A stretch of DNA of 64,000 nt from Bradyrhizobium sp. 1(2017) (GCF_011602485.2 NZ_CP050022.2:3492001-3556000); one strand, 5' to 3'. Shown: positions 23,906 to 34,277, counted from the first letter of the stretch. Program-made: numbers and translations. The notes: generated from the letters alone by a model not told the origin.

Positions 23906-26317
23906 ATGGGGCGTGAAATGGGGAATGTTAGGTTGCCGCGGTCATTGCGTACGGCTGCGGTGAGAAAGTCTGTCGACAATAATTTCGATGCCGCTGCGGG
24001 CAAAACGGTTACCGCGGTTGCAAGCCTGATAGCTGTTGCGACGGTGTCGAGTGGCGCTGAGGCGCAGCAGTCGAGCCTGCCGCCAGTGACGGTCGATGCT
24101 CCCGTGCAGCGTCCACGTCCGGTGACCTCGAAGCCTTCGCCGGAACAGATCCGCGCCCGCAACGCGATTCGGCGTGCCGCGCAGCGCCAGCAGGCCCGGC
24201 AGGCGGCTCCTACCACTCCGTCCGGTGCGCCCGATGGCAATCCCTATGCCGATCCCGCCGCGCCCTACAAGGTCGACCACGTCCAGGCTTCGGGAAAGTT
24301 TCCCGAGAAGATGCTGAACACACCCAAGACGATCACGGTGCTCAGCAAGGAAGTGCTCGAGGACAAGAACGCGACGACGCTGAAGGAGGTCGGACGCTCG
24401 ACCGCAGGCGTCACGCTGGGCTCGGGCGAGGGCGGCAACGCGTTCGGCGACCGCTTCTTCATCCGCGGCTTCGATGCGCGCAACGACGTCTTCATCGACG
24501 GCATCCGCGATCCCGCCGTTTCGATCCGTGAGAATTTCTTCACCGAGCAGATCGAGATTCTGCGCGGACCCGCATCCTCCTACGCGGGCCGCGGCACCGC
24601 AGGCGGCGCCATCAACATCGTCACCAAGCAGGCCGGCGACGTCAATTTCAAGCGGATGGATTCCGAGTTCGGCACCGACATGACCAAGCGCGTCACGCTC
24701 GACGTCAACCAGGTCATCGATCCGACCTTCTCGGTACGCACGGGCGGCCTGTTCCAGGACGCCAACGTCGCCGGTCGCAACTACGTGACCGACAATCGCT
24801 GGGGCAGCTTCATCTCGACCAAGTACAACCCGACCAGCGACATCAAGATCACCACGAACTACGTCCATACCGACCTCAGCGGTCTGCCGGATTTCGGCGT
24901 GCCTTACTACAGGCAGGGCAATGTGCCGGTGACGTCGGCCGGCATTCCCCGCGGAAACTGGTACGGCTTCCTCAACCGCGACTTCCAGACCGCACGGCAG
25001 GATTTCGGCACCGGCGCGATCGAGTACAAGGTCAACGAGGCCATCACGCTCACCAGCAAGGTGCGCGGCGAGCACTCGCTGCTCAACTACATCGGCACGC
25101 TGCCGCAGAACCCGAATACGACCAGCCCCAATCCGTTGCTCTGGACCACGACGGCGAGCGCGCAGAGCCGCTACCAGAACGTGGACGTATGGGCCAACCA
25201 GAACGAAGCCACGTTCAAGCTTGACACCGGCGGGGTCAAGCACACCGCAGTGTTCGGCGTCGAATATTCGAACGAGAACATCTCGATCGACCGCTACGCC
25301 GGCCTCGCGTCGGAACTGTCTGGCGCCGGCTTCACCAGCAACGGTGCCGTCCAGAACGTCAATCTCTACTCCCCGCAGTTCACCTACATTCCCTTCGGCA
25401 CCCCATCGCTGGTTGGAAATCCGACGCGCTATGGTGTGAACACCACGAGTGTCTATGTCATGGACACCGCGAACTGGCAGGACACGATCATCGTCAACGG
25501 CGGCGTGCGCTATGACGGCTATAGCCAGAGCTCGTCCACCAACGCGGCCTATCTAAAGCAGAACGCCGATCTGGTGAACTACAATGTCGGCCTGGTCTAC
25601 AAGCCGATGGCGATCGGCAGCCTCTATGCGGCCTATGCGACCTCGGCCAATCCGTTCGGATCGGAGCTTGATGCGACCGCCACCGATTACGGCGGTGTCC
25701 CGCCCAATACGGCCGTCCTGCTCGGGCCCGAGCGCAACAAGGCGATCGAGCTCGGCACCAAATGGGAGCTTGCCGATCGTCACCTGCTGGTGACCGGTGC
25801 GCTGTTCCAGACCACCAAGGACAACGCGCGCGAGACCAACGCCGCGGGCTTGCTCACCGCCAACGCGGCCTACCGTATCCAGGGCATCGACATCGAGGCC
25901 GAGGGCAAGATCACCGACCGCTGGAGCATTTTCGGCGGCCTGGTCCTGATGCAGTCGAAGGTCACGCAGAGCAACATCCCCGCCAATATCGGACAGCAAC
26001 TCGCCAACATTGCCCATCAGTCGTTCAGCATGCTGACCAAGTACAAGTTCGACGACGGCTGGGAGCTCGGCGGGCAGGCGGTGTATCGCTCCAAGGTCTA
26101 TGGCGGCACCTTCGCGGCCAACACCAACGAGCTGCCGAGCTACTGGCGGTTCGACGCGTTCGTCGAGAAGAAGATCGACCAGAACTGGACCATGAAGTTC
26201 TACGCGCAGAACCTGACCAACAAGCTCTATTACGACTCGTTCTATCGCAGTGCCGTGCCGTTCGTGGCGGTCGCGCCGGGGCGGGCCTTCTACGTCGTGA
26301 CGACAGCGAAGTTCTGA
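23906..26317 (+). CDS. TonB-dependent siderophore receptor
   Basis: About 803 residues of an outer-membrane ferric-siderophore receptor. A long signal region ends near SSGAEAQQ, followed by a TonB-box-like PPVTVDAP and a Pro/Arg-rich linker. The plug has [36 protein letters not shown] and [20 protein letters not shown]. The barrel ends with an aromatic FYVVTTAKF. The class resembles Fiu/catecholate receptors. Start at ATG 23906 or 23918 is preferred over 23798, which lies within an operator element. It is followed 2 bp later by piuC and then by the energising complex. Confidence 0.93.
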   Translation: MGREMGNVRLPRSLRTAAVRKSVDNNFDAAAGKTVTAVASLIAVATVSSGAEAQQSSLPPVTVDAPVQRPRPVTSKPSPEQIRARNAIRRAAQRQQARQAAPTTPSGAPDGNPYADPAAPYKVDHVQASGKFPEKMLNTPKTITVLSKEVLEDKNATTLKEVGRSTAGVTLGSGEGGNAFGDRFFIRGFDARNDVFIDGIRDPAVSIRENFFTEQIEILRGPASSYAGRGTAGGAINIVTKQAGDVNFKRMDSEFGTDMTKRVTLDVNQVIDPTFSVRTGGLFQDANVAGRNYVTDNRWGSFISTKYNPTSDIKITTNYVHTDLSGLPDFGVPYYRQGNVPVTSAGIPRGNWYGFLNRDFQTARQDFGTGAIEYKVNEAITLTSKVRGEHSLLNYIGTLPQNPNTTSPNPLLWTTTASAQSRYQNVDVWANQNEATFKLDTGGVKHTAVFGVEYSNENISIDRYAGLASELSGAGFTSNGAVQNVNLYSPQFTYIPFGTPSLVGNPTRYGVNTTSVYVMDTANWQDTIIVNGGVRYDGYSQSSSTNAAYLKQNADLVNYNVGLVYKPMAIGSLYAAYATSANPFGSELDATATDYGGVPPNTAVLLGPERNKAIELGTKWELADRHLLVTGALFQTTKDNARETNAAGLLTANAAYRIQGIDIEAEGKITDRWSIFGGLVLMQSKVTQSNIPANIGQQLANIAHQSFSMLTKYKFDDGWELGGQAVYRSKVYGGTFAANTNELPSYWRFDAFVEKKIDQNWTMKFYAQNLTNKLYYDSFYRSAVPFVAVAPGRAFYVVTTAKF

Positions 26318-26319
26318 TC

Positions 26320-27009
26320 ATGTTGACCTGCCTGCCTGGCGTTCTCAGCAAGCATGATGTGGCGGATTTCCGCCGCATCATGGACGCCAGCGCATGGGAG
26401 GACGGCCGCTCCACTGCGGGCGCGCAGTCGGCCATGGTCAAGCGCAATGAGCAATTGCCGCCGGATAGCGAGGTCGCGCGCAAGCTCGGCAACCGCATCA
26501 TCTCGGCGCTGACGTCGAACCCGCGCTTCGTCGCGGCGGCAATCCCGCTCCAGATCTTCCCGCCGCTGTTCAACCGCTATGCGGCGAGCAGCGGCCACTA
26601 TTTCGGTCTTCACGTCGACAATGCGATCCGCGGCGACCGTCTGACCGGCCTTCGCATCCGCACAGACCTGTCGGTCACGCTGTTCCTCGCCGAGCCGGAG
26701 GAGTACGACGGTGGCGAACTTGTGATCGAGGACACCTACGGTTCGCACGAGGTCAAGTTGCCAGCGGGCGACTGCGTGCTCTATCCCTCGACCAGCCTGC
26801 ATCTCGTTGCGCCGGTGACGAGGGGAACGCGGGTTGCGTCTTTCTTCTGGCTTCAGAGCATGATACGGGACGATCAAGCTCGCAGCATGATCTTTGATCT
26901 CGACACCGCGATTCAGGCGCTGGTGGAACGGCTCGGGCGTGACGATCCCGAAACGGTCAAATTGACGGGTATCTATCACAACCTCATTCGCTACTGGGCC
27001 GAAGTATGA
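26320..27009 (+). CDS. piuC: Fe(II)/2-oxoglutarate-dependent PKHD-type hydroxylase
   Basis: A 229-residue dioxygenase of the PiuC/YbiX family, nearly always encoded beside a TonB-dependent siderophore receptor. Iron ligands are visible as His98 and Asp100 (FGLHVDN) and His161 (TSLHLVAP), and Arg171 (GTRVASFFW) should bind 2-oxoglutarate. Length is typical. It starts 2 bp after the receptor stop and overlaps exbB by ATGA. The substrate is unsettled; roles in siderophore handling have been proposed. Confidence 0.93.
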   Translation: MLTCLPGVLSKHDVADFRRIMDASAWEDGRSTAGAQSAMVKRNEQLPPDSEVARKLGNRIISALTSNPRFVAAAIPLQIFPPLFNRYAASSGHYFGLHVDNAIRGDRLTGLRIRTDLSVTLFLAEPEEYDGGELVIEDTYGSHEVKLPAGDCVLYPSTSLHLVAPVTRGTRVASFFWLQSMIRDDQARSMIFDLDTAIQALVERLGRDDPETVKLTGIYHNLIRYWAEV

Positions 27010-27968
27010 AGACCATGACCTTCCAAGCAAGCTTTGCCGCCGCTGCGATGCTGGCGGCCGCCTGGCTCGTATCTCCCGTTTCCGCCCAGACACAAACCCC
27101 GCCGGCACCGGTGCAATCGGCGGCGCCGGCCCCGGCCGGTCCGGCTCCTGTGGCGCCGGCAGTCACTCAGCCCAGTGCCCCGGCGCCTTCGGATTCGGCG
27201 ACAACAGCGCCGGCATCGCCGCCGGCCACCGTCTCGACGACCGCCAAGCCCGATGCGGCGACCGCAGCCGCGCCGGCCATGAAGGAATTGTCGCCCTGGG
27301 TCATGTTCCAGTCGGCGGACGTCGTCGTGAAGGCGGTGATGATCGGGCTCGCCTTTGCCTCGCTGATGACCTGGACCGTCTTCATCGCCAAGTCGGTCGA
27401 GCTGTCGGTCGCTTCCACCAAGCTTCGTTCGGCACTGAAGAAGACCGCAGAGGCACGTTCGCTCGCGGAAGCCCAGATGGCGCTCGGAGCCAAGGAGGGG
27501 ATCCTGCCGTCCTTCCTGGCGGCGGCGCTGCGTGAGGCGCGGATGTCGGCCGGTCTGTCCAGCGATGCCGGCATCAAGGAGCGTGCGGCGTCGAGCTTCC
27601 AGGAGATCGTGCGCGCGGAACAGCGCCGCATCCGCATCGGCATGGGCGTGCTCGCGACCATCGGCTCTACCTCGCCCTTCGTCGGACTGTTCGGCACGGT
27701 CTGGGGCATCATGAACAGCTTCATCGGCATCTCGAAGTCGCAGACCACGAACCTCGCCGTGGTCGCGCCCGGCATCGCCGAAGCGCTGCTCGCCACCGCC
27801 ATCGGCCTCGTTGCCGCGATCCCCGCCGTCATCATCTACAACCATTTCGCACGCGTGACGAAAGGCTATCTCGAGCTCGTCAGCCGCGCCTCGGGCGCGG
27901 CGGGGCGGCTGCTTTCGCGCGATCTCGACCGCAGCCACGGCAGCGTGCATTCGCGCGCGGCGGAGTGA
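27006..27968 (+). CDS. exbB: ExbB/TolQ-type proton channel subunit
   Basis: A 320-residue ExbB. Unlike short ExbBs it has a signal peptide (to about residue 27) and a long Ala/Pro/Thr-rich segment to about residue 92 before the first membrane helix ([20 protein letters not shown]). The conserved cytoplasmic loop is followed by [20 protein letters not shown] and [20 protein letters not shown]. This long periplasmic extension is known in alphaproteobacterial and Pseudomonas ExbB. It uses proton-motive force with ExbD to energise TonB, and its ATG overlaps the piuC stop. Confidence 0.95.
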   Translation: MKTMTFQASFAAAAMLAAAWLVSPVSAQTQTPPAPVQSAAPAPAGPAPVAPAVTQPSAPAPSDSATTAPASPPATVSTTAKPDAATAAAPAMKELSPWVMFQSADVVVKAVMIGLAFASLMTWTVFIAKSVELSVASTKLRSALKKTAEARSLAEAQMALGAKEGILPSFLAAALREARMSAGLSSDAGIKERAASSFQEIVRAEQRRIRIGMGVLATIGSTSPFVGLFGTVWGIMNSFIGISKSQTTNLAVVAPGIAEALLATAIGLVAAIPAVIIYNHFARVTKGYLELVSRASGAAGRLLSRDLDRSHGSVHSRAAE

Positions 27969-27971
27969 ATC

Positions 27972-28430
27972 ATGGGTGTTTCGCTCGCAGACAATGACGG
28001 CGAAGACGACGATTTTTCGGAAACGCACGAGATCAACGTCACGCCGTTCATCGACGTCATCCTGGTTCTGCTGATCATCTTCATGGTCGCAGCGCCGCTT
28101 TCGACCGTCGACCTCCCGATCGACCTGCCGACGTCGAGCGCAACGCCGCAGAAGAAACCGGACAAGCCGACCTATCTCAGCATCAAGCCCGATCTGACGC
28201 TTGCGATCGGAGAGAACCCGGTCCATCGGGCCGAGTTGATCGGCACCCTCGACGGAATGTCGGACATGGCCAAGGACAAGTACGTCTTCCTGCGCGCCGA
28301 CAAGTCGGTGCCGTACGGGGAGTTGATGGGGGTCATGGAGCTCTTGCGATCGGGCGGCTATAATCGGGTGAAGCTGGTGGCGCTGGAAGGCGCTCCGGGG
28401 GCACCTGCGGCCGGCGCCGCTCAGCCTTAA
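27972..28430 (+). CDS. exbD: ExbD/TolR-type protein
   Basis: A 152-residue ExbD with a short acidic cytoplasmic start, one membrane helix (TPFIDVILVLLIIFMVAAPL) containing the essential protonatable Asp28, and a periplasmic domain with YVFLRADKSVPYGELMGVME. It works in the ExbB pore to drive TonB. It begins 3 bp after exbB and is followed 11 bp later by tonB, so all three are one transcript. Confidence 0.95.
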   Translation: MGVSLADNDGEDDDFSETHEINVTPFIDVILVLLIIFMVAAPLSTVDLPIDLPTSSATPQKKPDKPTYLSIKPDLTLAIGENPVHRAELIGTLDGMSDMAKDKYVFLRADKSVPYGELMGVMELLRSGGYNRVKLVALEGAPGAPAAGAAQP

Positions 28431-28441
28431 GAAGACGCATT

Positions 28442-29263
28442 ATGCCGAACGAACCTGCACCATCCCGGAAGCTCTGGATCTTTGCGGCGGTCGCCGCGCT
28501 CGCGCTTCATCTCGGTGGCGCCGCGCTCGCGCTGGCGCATCTGCAGGCCGATGACGGTGACGATGGTCTGGGTGCGGCCGGCGCCGAATTTGCCGTCGAG
28601 ATGGCTTCGCCAAAGGCGCCCGATACCGATCTGCCACCGGGACCCGACAGCGAAGCGATGCAGGAGCAGCAGGCGCTCCCCGAGCAAAAGGCCGAGACCA
28701 AGGAAACCGAGCTGCCGAAGGATCAGTCGCAAGAGGTTGAGGAGCCCGATCGCGTCGTCACCGAGACCATCTCGAAGAAGCCGCAGGAGGAGGATCCGAA
28801 GATCGCGGCTGTCGAGACCCCCGCCGCCGAAGCATCGCCGAAATCGGTTGCGACGGCGCGGCAGACGCTCGACGAAGACGCGCGCGAGGCCGAGAAGGCG
28901 CTGGCGCCTGTCATTGGCATTGGCAAGGACATCCTGAAGATTACGGCGGATTGGAACAAAAAAATCAGTGCGCGCATCAAGCAGCACCAGATCAATCCGG
29001 AAGGCAGAGAGAACACCAATCAGAAAGTTAAGGTGAATTTCGCGCTCAACCGAAAGGGAAATGTGCTCTCGGTTGACGTGGTGGAGTCGTCCGGTGACGC
29101 CGCCTACGATGCGGCCGCGATCTCGATGGTGCGCAAGGCGGATCCTTTCGAGCCGCCTCCCGTTCAACTGATCGAGGAGCGGTTCGAGCGCATCATCGAG
29201 ATCAGCTTCGCCCCTGAGAAATCGAAGAAGACCGCCAACAAGAAGTCAGCTCAGCGCCAATAG
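28442..29263 (+). CDS. tonB: TonB energy-transducing protein
   Basis: A 273-residue TonB. It has an N-terminal membrane anchor (WIFAAVAALALHLGGAALAL) with a conserved-type His, and a long Pro/Glu/Lys-rich periplasmic spacer. The C-terminal domain carries VNFALNRKGNVLSVDVVESS, then YDAAAISMVRKADPFEPPP. It links the ExbBD motor to the receptor at 23906. The last 13 bases overlap the end of the convergent gene at 29251. Confidence 0.92.
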   Translation: MPNEPAPSRKLWIFAAVAALALHLGGAALALAHLQADDGDDGLGAAGAEFAVEMASPKAPDTDLPPGPDSEAMQEQQALPEQKAETKETELPKDQSQEVEEPDRVVTETISKKPQEEDPKIAAVETPAAEASPKSVATARQTLDEDAREAEKALAPVIGIGKDILKITADWNKKISARIKQHQINPEGRENTNQKVKVNFALNRKGNVLSVDVVESSGDAAYDAAAISMVRKADPFEPPPVQLIEERFERIIEISFAPEKSKKTANKKSAQRQ

Positions 29264-29691
29264 AGCCGGATCCCGACATAGACCACGACCAGGCAGGCGA
29301 AGATCAGCGCCACCGGCAGCGGCCGTTTCTGGGTTCCAGCGGCCGCGCCAGCCCCGAAAAAGCTGGTCGTCTTGGGCTTCGGCGCCGGACGGCGGAAAGC
29401 GGTAACATTGTCCGCCGCCGCTTCGGGCGCGCGGGCGCGAACATCTGGCGCAGTTCCGCCGCCGCCCATCTCCGCATAATAGGCCTTGTAGATCGCCCCG
29501 ATGGTGGCCTCGGTGGCCTCGCCCTCGCTCATCTGGGCCAGCAGGTTCTGGTAGCTCGCAAGGAACTCCTGGGCCTCCGGAGGCAGGGCGGACGCGCCAT
29601 TGAGCTTGGCCATCATTTTCCATGTGGCAAAATCCGCGCGGGCGCGGGTATCGGCGCGTCGCGCGATCAGCATATCGGCAGCTTTGACCAA
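29251..29691 (-). CDS. Hypothetical protein with C-terminal membrane anchor
   Basis: A 146-residue protein: a charged helical N-terminal part (YQNLLAQMSEGEATEATIGA), a Pro/Lys-rich linker and a single C-terminal hydrophobic helix (LPVALIFACLVVVYVGI) ending RLYWR. The order suggests a tail-anchored cytosolic domain. It converges on tonB with a 13-bp overlap of coding ends. No function recognised. Confidence 0.65.
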   Translation of the reverse strand: MVKAADMLIARRADTRARADFATWKMMAKLNGASALPPEAQEFLASYQNLLAQMSEGEATEATIGAIYKAYYAEMGGGGTAPDVRARAPEAAADNVTAFRRPAPKPKTTSFFGAGAAAGTQKRPLPVALIFACLVVVYVGIRLYWR

Positions 29692-29735
29692 GTCGGCCTC
29701 TGGCCCTTCGGCTCGTGTTCGGGTGTCGCCGTCAA

Positions 29736-30416
29736 CTACGTGTTGCCGGTCAGGAAGAGAACAGCCTGAATCACATAACCGGTCAACGTTCGCAGTATTC
29801 CTGAAATAACATCAAGATTTAGACCGAACTGCGAACCCGCCAGCGGCAGCAAGATCAGGAGCGCGATCAGGATCAGCATCCCGAACGGCTCGAGCCGGGC
29901 CAAGGGCATGGCGAGGGGACGTGGCAACAGCCCGACCGCGACCCGGCCGCCATCGAGCGGCGGGATCGGCATCATGTTGAAGACTGCCAGCACCGCGTTG
30001 ATGATCAGAGCATTCTTGAGGTTGTCCGCGACCCATTTCGCCGAACTTGCGGGAACCTGGGGTAGCGCATGGAATGCGAGGGCGGCGGCGAGCGCCAGCA
30101 GGATGTTGGTGGCCGGCCCCGCCAAAGCCACCCAGACCATGTCGAGCCGGGGGTTGTTGAGCTTGCGGAAGTTCACTGGCACCGGCTTGGCGTAGCCGAA
30201 CAGGAACGGCGAATGCGCAAACAGCAGCATCGCCGGCAGGATCAGGGTGCCGAAAGGGTCGATGTGCCGGAGCGGGTTGAAGCTGACGCGGCCGAGCTGC
30301 GCGGCGGTATTGTCTCCGAGCCGGTCGGCGACGAAGGCATGCGCAGCCTCGTGGAACGTGATGGCGAGCACGAGGGGGAGCACCCACACCGACAAGTCAT
30401 AAAAGGAAATATTCAC
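29736..30416 (-). CDS. Site-2 protease family (M50) membrane metalloprotease homologue
   Basis: A 226-residue polytopic protein. The zinc motif HEAAH is at about residues 22-26 in the first helix, and the third ligand motif NMMPIPPLDGG is in a later helix. The single-domain, PDZ-less layout matches small M50 proteases whose substrates are usually unknown. The start is GTG 30416 with a CGGA purine run upstream; the frame runs to 30476. A separate promoter is likely, since the neighbour at 30494 is a regulator. Confidence 0.85.
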   Translation of the reverse strand: MNISFYDLSVWVLPLVLAITFHEAAHAFVADRLGDNTAAQLGRVSFNPLRHIDPFGTLILPAMLLFAHSPFLFGYAKPVPVNFRKLNNPRLDMVWVALAGPATNILLALAAALAFHALPQVPASSAKWVADNLKNALIINAVLAVFNMMPIPPLDGGRVAVGLLPRPLAMPLARLEPFGMLILIALLILLPLAGSQFGLNLDVISGILRTLTGYVIQAVLFLTGNT

Positions 30417-30493
30417 CAGCTCATCCGTTCCGGTTCGGCCCGCGCGCTTCGCAAGGCAGGCCGTATAGGGCCACAACCCTTTACGATCTATCG

Positions 30494-31357
30494 TTATATG
30501 GCATTCATTTCCGAAATTGCCCGTTGCAGATGATCCGCCAGGCGAGCGCTTGCGGGTGACAGCCCGCGTGCACGGTGGAGACGGATCTCCGCCGCCGGCA
30601 ACGGTGGCATGCCGTCACGCTCGGACAGCGGGCGAAGCGTCGCCGGCAAGGTCCCGGCTTTCACCACCGTAACCGCGAGGCCTTGGGCCGCGATCGTCTC
30701 GACCGCCGCGAGTGTGCGGCTGACATAGGCGAGGCGCCAGGGCAGGCCGGCGGCGTCGAGCGCCTCCGCAGCCCATTGCCGAAACAGACACCCCGGAGGG
30801 TAGAGCGCCACGGGCAGGGGATTCTGCGCGGCGGCTCGATAGGACGAGGCAGCCGCCCAGACCGCCTGCTCGCGCCTCAATAGCTCGCCGCCGCCACATC
30901 CCTGCGGGTGCATGGCGATGACGAGGTCGTAGGCATCGCCGAGCCGGGCCGGCATCGTCGCGGTCAGCCCGGTCTCGATCTCGACCCGGACCAATGGATG
31001 GTGCCTGGCAAAGCTCGTGAGCAGAGGCGGAATGACGATGGTGCCGTAATCGTCCATGACGCCGAGGCGGACCACGGCATCGGCCTTGCGTGCGCGGAGC
31101 GCCCCGACCGCCTCCTCATTGAGCGCGAGAATGCGCCGCGCGTAGACGCCTAATTCTTCGCCCGTCGCGGTCGGCACGATGCCAGCCCTCGCGCGCACGA
31201 ACAGCTTGGTCGCGAGCCGCTCCTCCAGCCGCCTGATCTGGAGGCTGACGGCCGATTGGGTGCGGTTGAGCGCTTGGGCCGCGCGCGTGAACGAACGATG
31301 CTCGGCGACCGCGAGAAACGCCTTCAGCAGGTCGGGATCGAGATCGGGTGCGCTCAT
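30494..31357 (-). CDS. LysR-type transcriptional regulator
   Basis: A 287-residue LTTR with an N-terminal winged HTH (LLKAFLAVAEHRSFTRAAQA, LNRTQSAVSLQIRRLEERL) and a periplasmic-binding-like effector domain. It is divergent from the EamA transporter at 31415 with only 57 bp between the two starts, the classical layout for an LTTR controlling its neighbour. No T-N11-A box was confirmed by eye. The effector is unknown. Confidence 0.92.
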   Translation of the reverse strand: MSAPDLDPDLLKAFLAVAEHRSFTRAAQALNRTQSAVSLQIRRLEERLATKLFVRARAGIVPTATGEELGVYARRILALNEEAVGALRARKADAVVRLGVMDDYGTIVIPPLLTSFARHHPLVRVEIETGLTATMPARLGDAYDLVIAMHPQGCGGGELLRREQAVWAAASSYRAAAQNPLPVALYPPGCLFRQWAAEALDAAGLPWRLAYVSRTLAAVETIAAQGLAVTVVKAGTLPATLRPLSERDGMPPLPAAEIRLHRARGLSPASARLADHLQRAISEMNAI

Positions 31358-31414
31358 GACGAAAATCTATCCTGGCATTACGAAAATTCCATTCCCTGTT
31401 TCGGCGCGCCCCCT

Positions 31415-32356
31415 ATGCTGGCTGCAAAGCGGTTCACGGGAGTGGATGTGGGGGAGATTTCAGGTGTTCTGGCCGCCGTGCTGTCGAGCGCGCTGGGCGG
31501 CACCTCGATCGGCGCCACACGCTATCTCGTGAGCAGCCTCGATCCATTGGCAATCGGCTCGTTCCGGTTCGGCATCGGCTTTCTCCTGCTGCTACCGCTG
31601 ACGCTGCTGCGCGGCGATCGCTGGCCGGAGCGAGGGGATTGGGCCGCCGCAATCGGGCTCGGCCTTCTGTTCTTTGCCGTGTTTCCGATCCTGTTCAATG
31701 CATCGCTGATCTTCACGACCGCGGCGCGCGGCGCGCTCGCTTTGTCGACGCTGCCCTTGCTGTCGCTCGTCATCGGAGCTGCGCTCGGCGCCGAAGCGCT
31801 GACCTGGCGCAAATCGATCGGCGTCGTGGTTGCGACTCTCGGGGTGGCCGTCGCACTTCTGTCCGACCTGACCTCGGCCCCGGCGGGAGCATGGCGCGGT
31901 GATCTCTTGATGATGGCGGCTGCGCTGTGCATGGCGCTCTACGGCATCTGGTCAAAGCCGCTGATCCGGCGCTCCAGTCCGATCGCTTTCACGACGACGA
32001 GCATGGCGGCAGGCGCGAGTTGCCTCATCCTGCTCTCGTATGTGCGCGGCAGCTTTATCCCGGTCACCGGCTTCGGTGCGCCGCAATGGCTCGCGGCGCT
32101 CTATCTCGGCGCATTCGGCGCGGCACTGACCTTCTATCTCTGGGCCTTCGCGCTGGAGCGCACGACACCGACACGGGTCGCGATCTCGGTGACGGTCAAT
32201 CCGATCACAGCCTCGCTGGTCGGAGCCTGGCTGCTGTCCGAGCCGCTGCGCTGGAATCTTGCGGCGGGCATCGTTGCGGTCTTCGCAGGGATATGGATTG
32301 CGACGACGGACCAGCGCGCTCAGGCGGCGAGCCCATCCGTCTCAGACCGAGCCTGA
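31415..32356 (+). CDS. EamA/DMT-family exporter
   Basis: A 313-residue inner-membrane protein with about ten helices in two EamA repeats (GVLAAVLSSALGGTSIGATR, and MMAAALCMALYGIWSKPLI). The end has AISVTVNPITASLVGAWLLS, a hallmark of this family. Members export amino acids and other metabolites. The start at ATG 31415 is a choice; GTG at 31445 is also possible. It is probably regulated by the divergent LysR gene. Confidence 0.88.
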   Translation: MLAAKRFTGVDVGEISGVLAAVLSSALGGTSIGATRYLVSSLDPLAIGSFRFGIGFLLLLPLTLLRGDRWPERGDWAAAIGLGLLFFAVFPILFNASLIFTTAARGALALSTLPLLSLVIGAALGAEALTWRKSIGVVVATLGVAVALLSDLTSAPAGAWRGDLLMMAAALCMALYGIWSKPLIRRSSPIAFTTTSMAAGASCLILLSYVRGSFIPVTGFGAPQWLAALYLGAFGAALTFYLWAFALERTTPTRVAISVTVNPITASLVGAWLLSEPLRWNLAAGIVAVFAGIWIATTDQRAQAASPSVSDRA

Positions 32357-32358
32357 CA

Positions 32359-32751
32359 TCACGCCGGGATCGTCCCCGGATATTGCAGCAGACCGTCGTC
32401 GAGCTTCAGCCAGGCGAGCTTTTCCGAGACCCAGATGTGTTCGGTCGGTGCGAAGGCGTTGCGATCGTCGAACGTCGTGAGCGAGACGCCCGCCAGCGTG
32501 CCGTTGCGCCGCCAGGCGAACAGGCGCGTGCCGCAGCGCTTGCAGAACACGCGGTCGATGTGCTCGGACGAAGCATACCGCTCCGTCTCGCCCGCGACGG
32601 TCAGCGCCCGCTGATCGAACTGTGCGCGGGCGAAGTAGGGCGCGCCCATCGCCTTCTGGCAGATTCGGCAATGACAGATGCGGACGTTGAGCGGCTCGCC
32701 CTCCGCCTTGAACCGCACCGCGCCGCACAGGCATCCGCCTTCCCGGATCAT
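32359..32751 (-). CDS. GFA family protein (CENP-V/GFA-type zinc fold)
   Basis: About 130 residues with the glutathione-dependent formaldehyde-activating fold: zinc cysteines in GGCLCGAVRF, CHCRICQK and FCKRCGTRLF. The start at 32751 follows TGAGGACATC and gives the family's usual MIREGGCLCG opening. It is 7 bp after the upstream SDR stop and so ends the leftward sugar operon. Most family members do not act on formaldehyde, so the substrate is left open. Confidence 0.9.
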   Translation of the reverse strand: MIREGGCLCGAVRFKAEGEPLNVRICHCRICQKAMGAPYFARAQFDQRALTVAGETERYASSEHIDRVFCKRCGTRLFAWRRNGTLAGVSLTTFDDRNAFAPTEHIWVSEKLAWLKLDDGLLQYPGTIPA

Positions 32752-32758
32752 GATGTCC

Positions 32759-33505
32759 TCAATAGGTGGCACGCCCGCCCGAAATGTCGAACACCGCGCC
32801 GGTCGAGAACGCGCAGTCCTCGGAAGCGAGCCAGCTCACCATCGCGGCCAGCTCTTCCACCAGCACGAAGCGTCCCTTCGGGATCTTTGACAGCATGAAG
32901 TCGATATGCTGCTGCGTCATCTGGTCGAAGATCGCCGTCTTCGCTGCCGCCGGCGTCACCGCGTTGACGAGGATGTCATGTCCGGCGAGCTCCTTGCCGA
33001 GCGATTTCGTCAGCGCGATCAGGCCGGCCTTGGAAGCCGAATAATGCGAGGCGTTCGGATTGCCTTCCTTGCCGGCGATGGAGGCGATGTTGACGATGCG
33101 GCCGTACTTTTGCTTGAGCATCGCGGGCACGATCGCCTTGCAGCAGATGAAGGGACCATCGAGGTTTATGCGCAGAACCTTGCGCCATTCCTCCAGGTCG
33201 GTCTCCCAGACCGGCTTGTTGACGCCGGCGATGCCGGCATTGTTGACGAGGATGTCGATCTTGCCGAAGGCACCGAGCGTGGCGTCGCGGGCCTGCTCGA
33301 CCGCCGCGGTGTCGGTGACGTCGACCTTGAACACGCGGGCGCCGTCGCCGATTTCCTTTGCGGTTTTCTCGGCCAGCGCAGCATCGAAATCCCAGATCGC
33401 GACTTTCGCACCAGAGGCGACGAAGCGCTCGGTGATGGCGCGGCCAAAGCCCTGCGCGCCTCCGGTGACGACGGCAACGCGGCCGTTGAGGTCGATCTTG
33501 TTCAT
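32759..33505 (-). CDS. SDR family dehydrogenase, sugar-type
   Basis: A 248-residue classical short-chain dehydrogenase: cofactor site VAVVTGGAQGFGRAI, NNAG (ILVNNAGIAG), Ser in NIASIAG and the YSASK catalytic Tyr/Lys pair. The start at 33505 has GAGGA upstream; the frame runs to 33976 in antisense-free space but without support. By position between another SDR and a GFA gene in a sugar-acid operon, it may oxidise the free sugar or a keto-deoxy intermediate. The substrate is not readable. Confidence 0.85.
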   Translation of the reverse strand: MNKIDLNGRVAVVTGGAQGFGRAITERFVASGAKVAIWDFDAALAEKTAKEIGDGARVFKVDVTDTAAVEQARDATLGAFGKIDILVNNAGIAGVNKPVWETDLEEWRKVLRINLDGPFICCKAIVPAMLKQKYGRIVNIASIAGKEGNPNASHYSASKAGLIALTKSLGKELAGHDILVNAVTPAAAKTAIFDQMTQQHIDFMLSKIPKGRFVLVEELAAMVSWLASEDCAFSTGAVFDISGGRATY

Positions 33506-33522
33506 GCTGGCGGTCCTCGGCG

Positions 33523-34254
33523 TCAGAGCATGTAGCCGCCGTCGACCACGAGGTCGACGCCGGTGGTGAACGCGCTTTCGTCGCTGCCGAGATAGACCGC
33601 CATGGATGCGATCTCGTCGGCGGTGCCGAGCCGGCCCATCTTCTGGCGGGAGATGAACATCTCCTTGCCCTGCGGCCCTTGCGCTGCTGCGCGGTCGAGC
33701 ATCGAGGGCGTCTCGACGGTGCCCGGGCAGATCGAGTTGCAGCGAATGCCCTTGGTGATGAAGTCCAGCGCGACCGCGCGCGAGAGCAGCGACACCGCCG
33801 CCTTCGACGAGCTGTAAACGTAGCGGTTCGCCGGCGGTCTCAAGGCCGCGCAGGACGAGATGTTCACGATGCTGCCGCCGCCGCCCGCAATCATGTCGGG
33901 CAGGAAGGCCTTGATGGTCCGGTGCATCGACTTGACGTTGAGGTCGAACGAGAAGTCGAAATCCTCTTCCGAGCATTCCAGGATGGTGCCGTGGTGCACG
34001 AAGCCGGCCGCGTTGAGCAGGATGTCGATCTTGCCGACACGCTTGGCAAAGGCATTGACGTCGGCGGTGTTGCGGACGTCGAGCTTGGCGACCTCGGCGA
34101 TCCCTTCCTTGGTCAAGCCGGCGATGCCGCTCTCGTTGATGTCGGTGGCAATGACGGTTGCGCCTTCACGCGCGAATGCGATGGCGCATGCGCGCCCGAT
34201 TCCTGCCGCGGCCGCCGTGACGACGGCGCGCTTTCCCTTGAGGCGGTCTGCCAT
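33523..34254 (-). CDS. SDR dehydrogenase, 2-keto-3-deoxy-L-fuconate dehydrogenase-like
   Basis: A 243-residue SDR with LKGKRAVVTAAAAGIGRACA, VGKIDILLNAAGFVHHGTIL, the catalytic YVYSSSKAA, then FITKGIRCNSICPGTVETPS and MGRLGTADEIA. This order and wording resemble 2-keto-3-deoxy-L-fuconate dehydrogenases and BDH2-like enzymes. GGGAGAA lies well placed before the ATG. It is transcribed after the dehydratase and would fit a non-aldolytic or alternative exit from the keto-deoxy sugar acid. Exact substrate inferred, not shown. Confidence 0.8.
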   Translation of the reverse strand: MADRLKGKRAVVTAAAAGIGRACAIAFAREGATVIATDINESGIAGLTKEGIAEVAKLDVRNTADVNAFAKRVGKIDILLNAAGFVHHGTILECSEEDFDFSFDLNVKSMHRTIKAFLPDMIAGGGGSIVNISSCAALRPPANRYVYSSSKAAVSLLSRAVALDFITKGIRCNSICPGTVETPSMLDRAAAQGPQGKEMFISRQKMGRLGTADEIASMAVYLGSDESAFTTGVDLVVDGGYML

Positions 34255-34277
34255 TTTGTTCTTCTCCCTTGTGAGTT

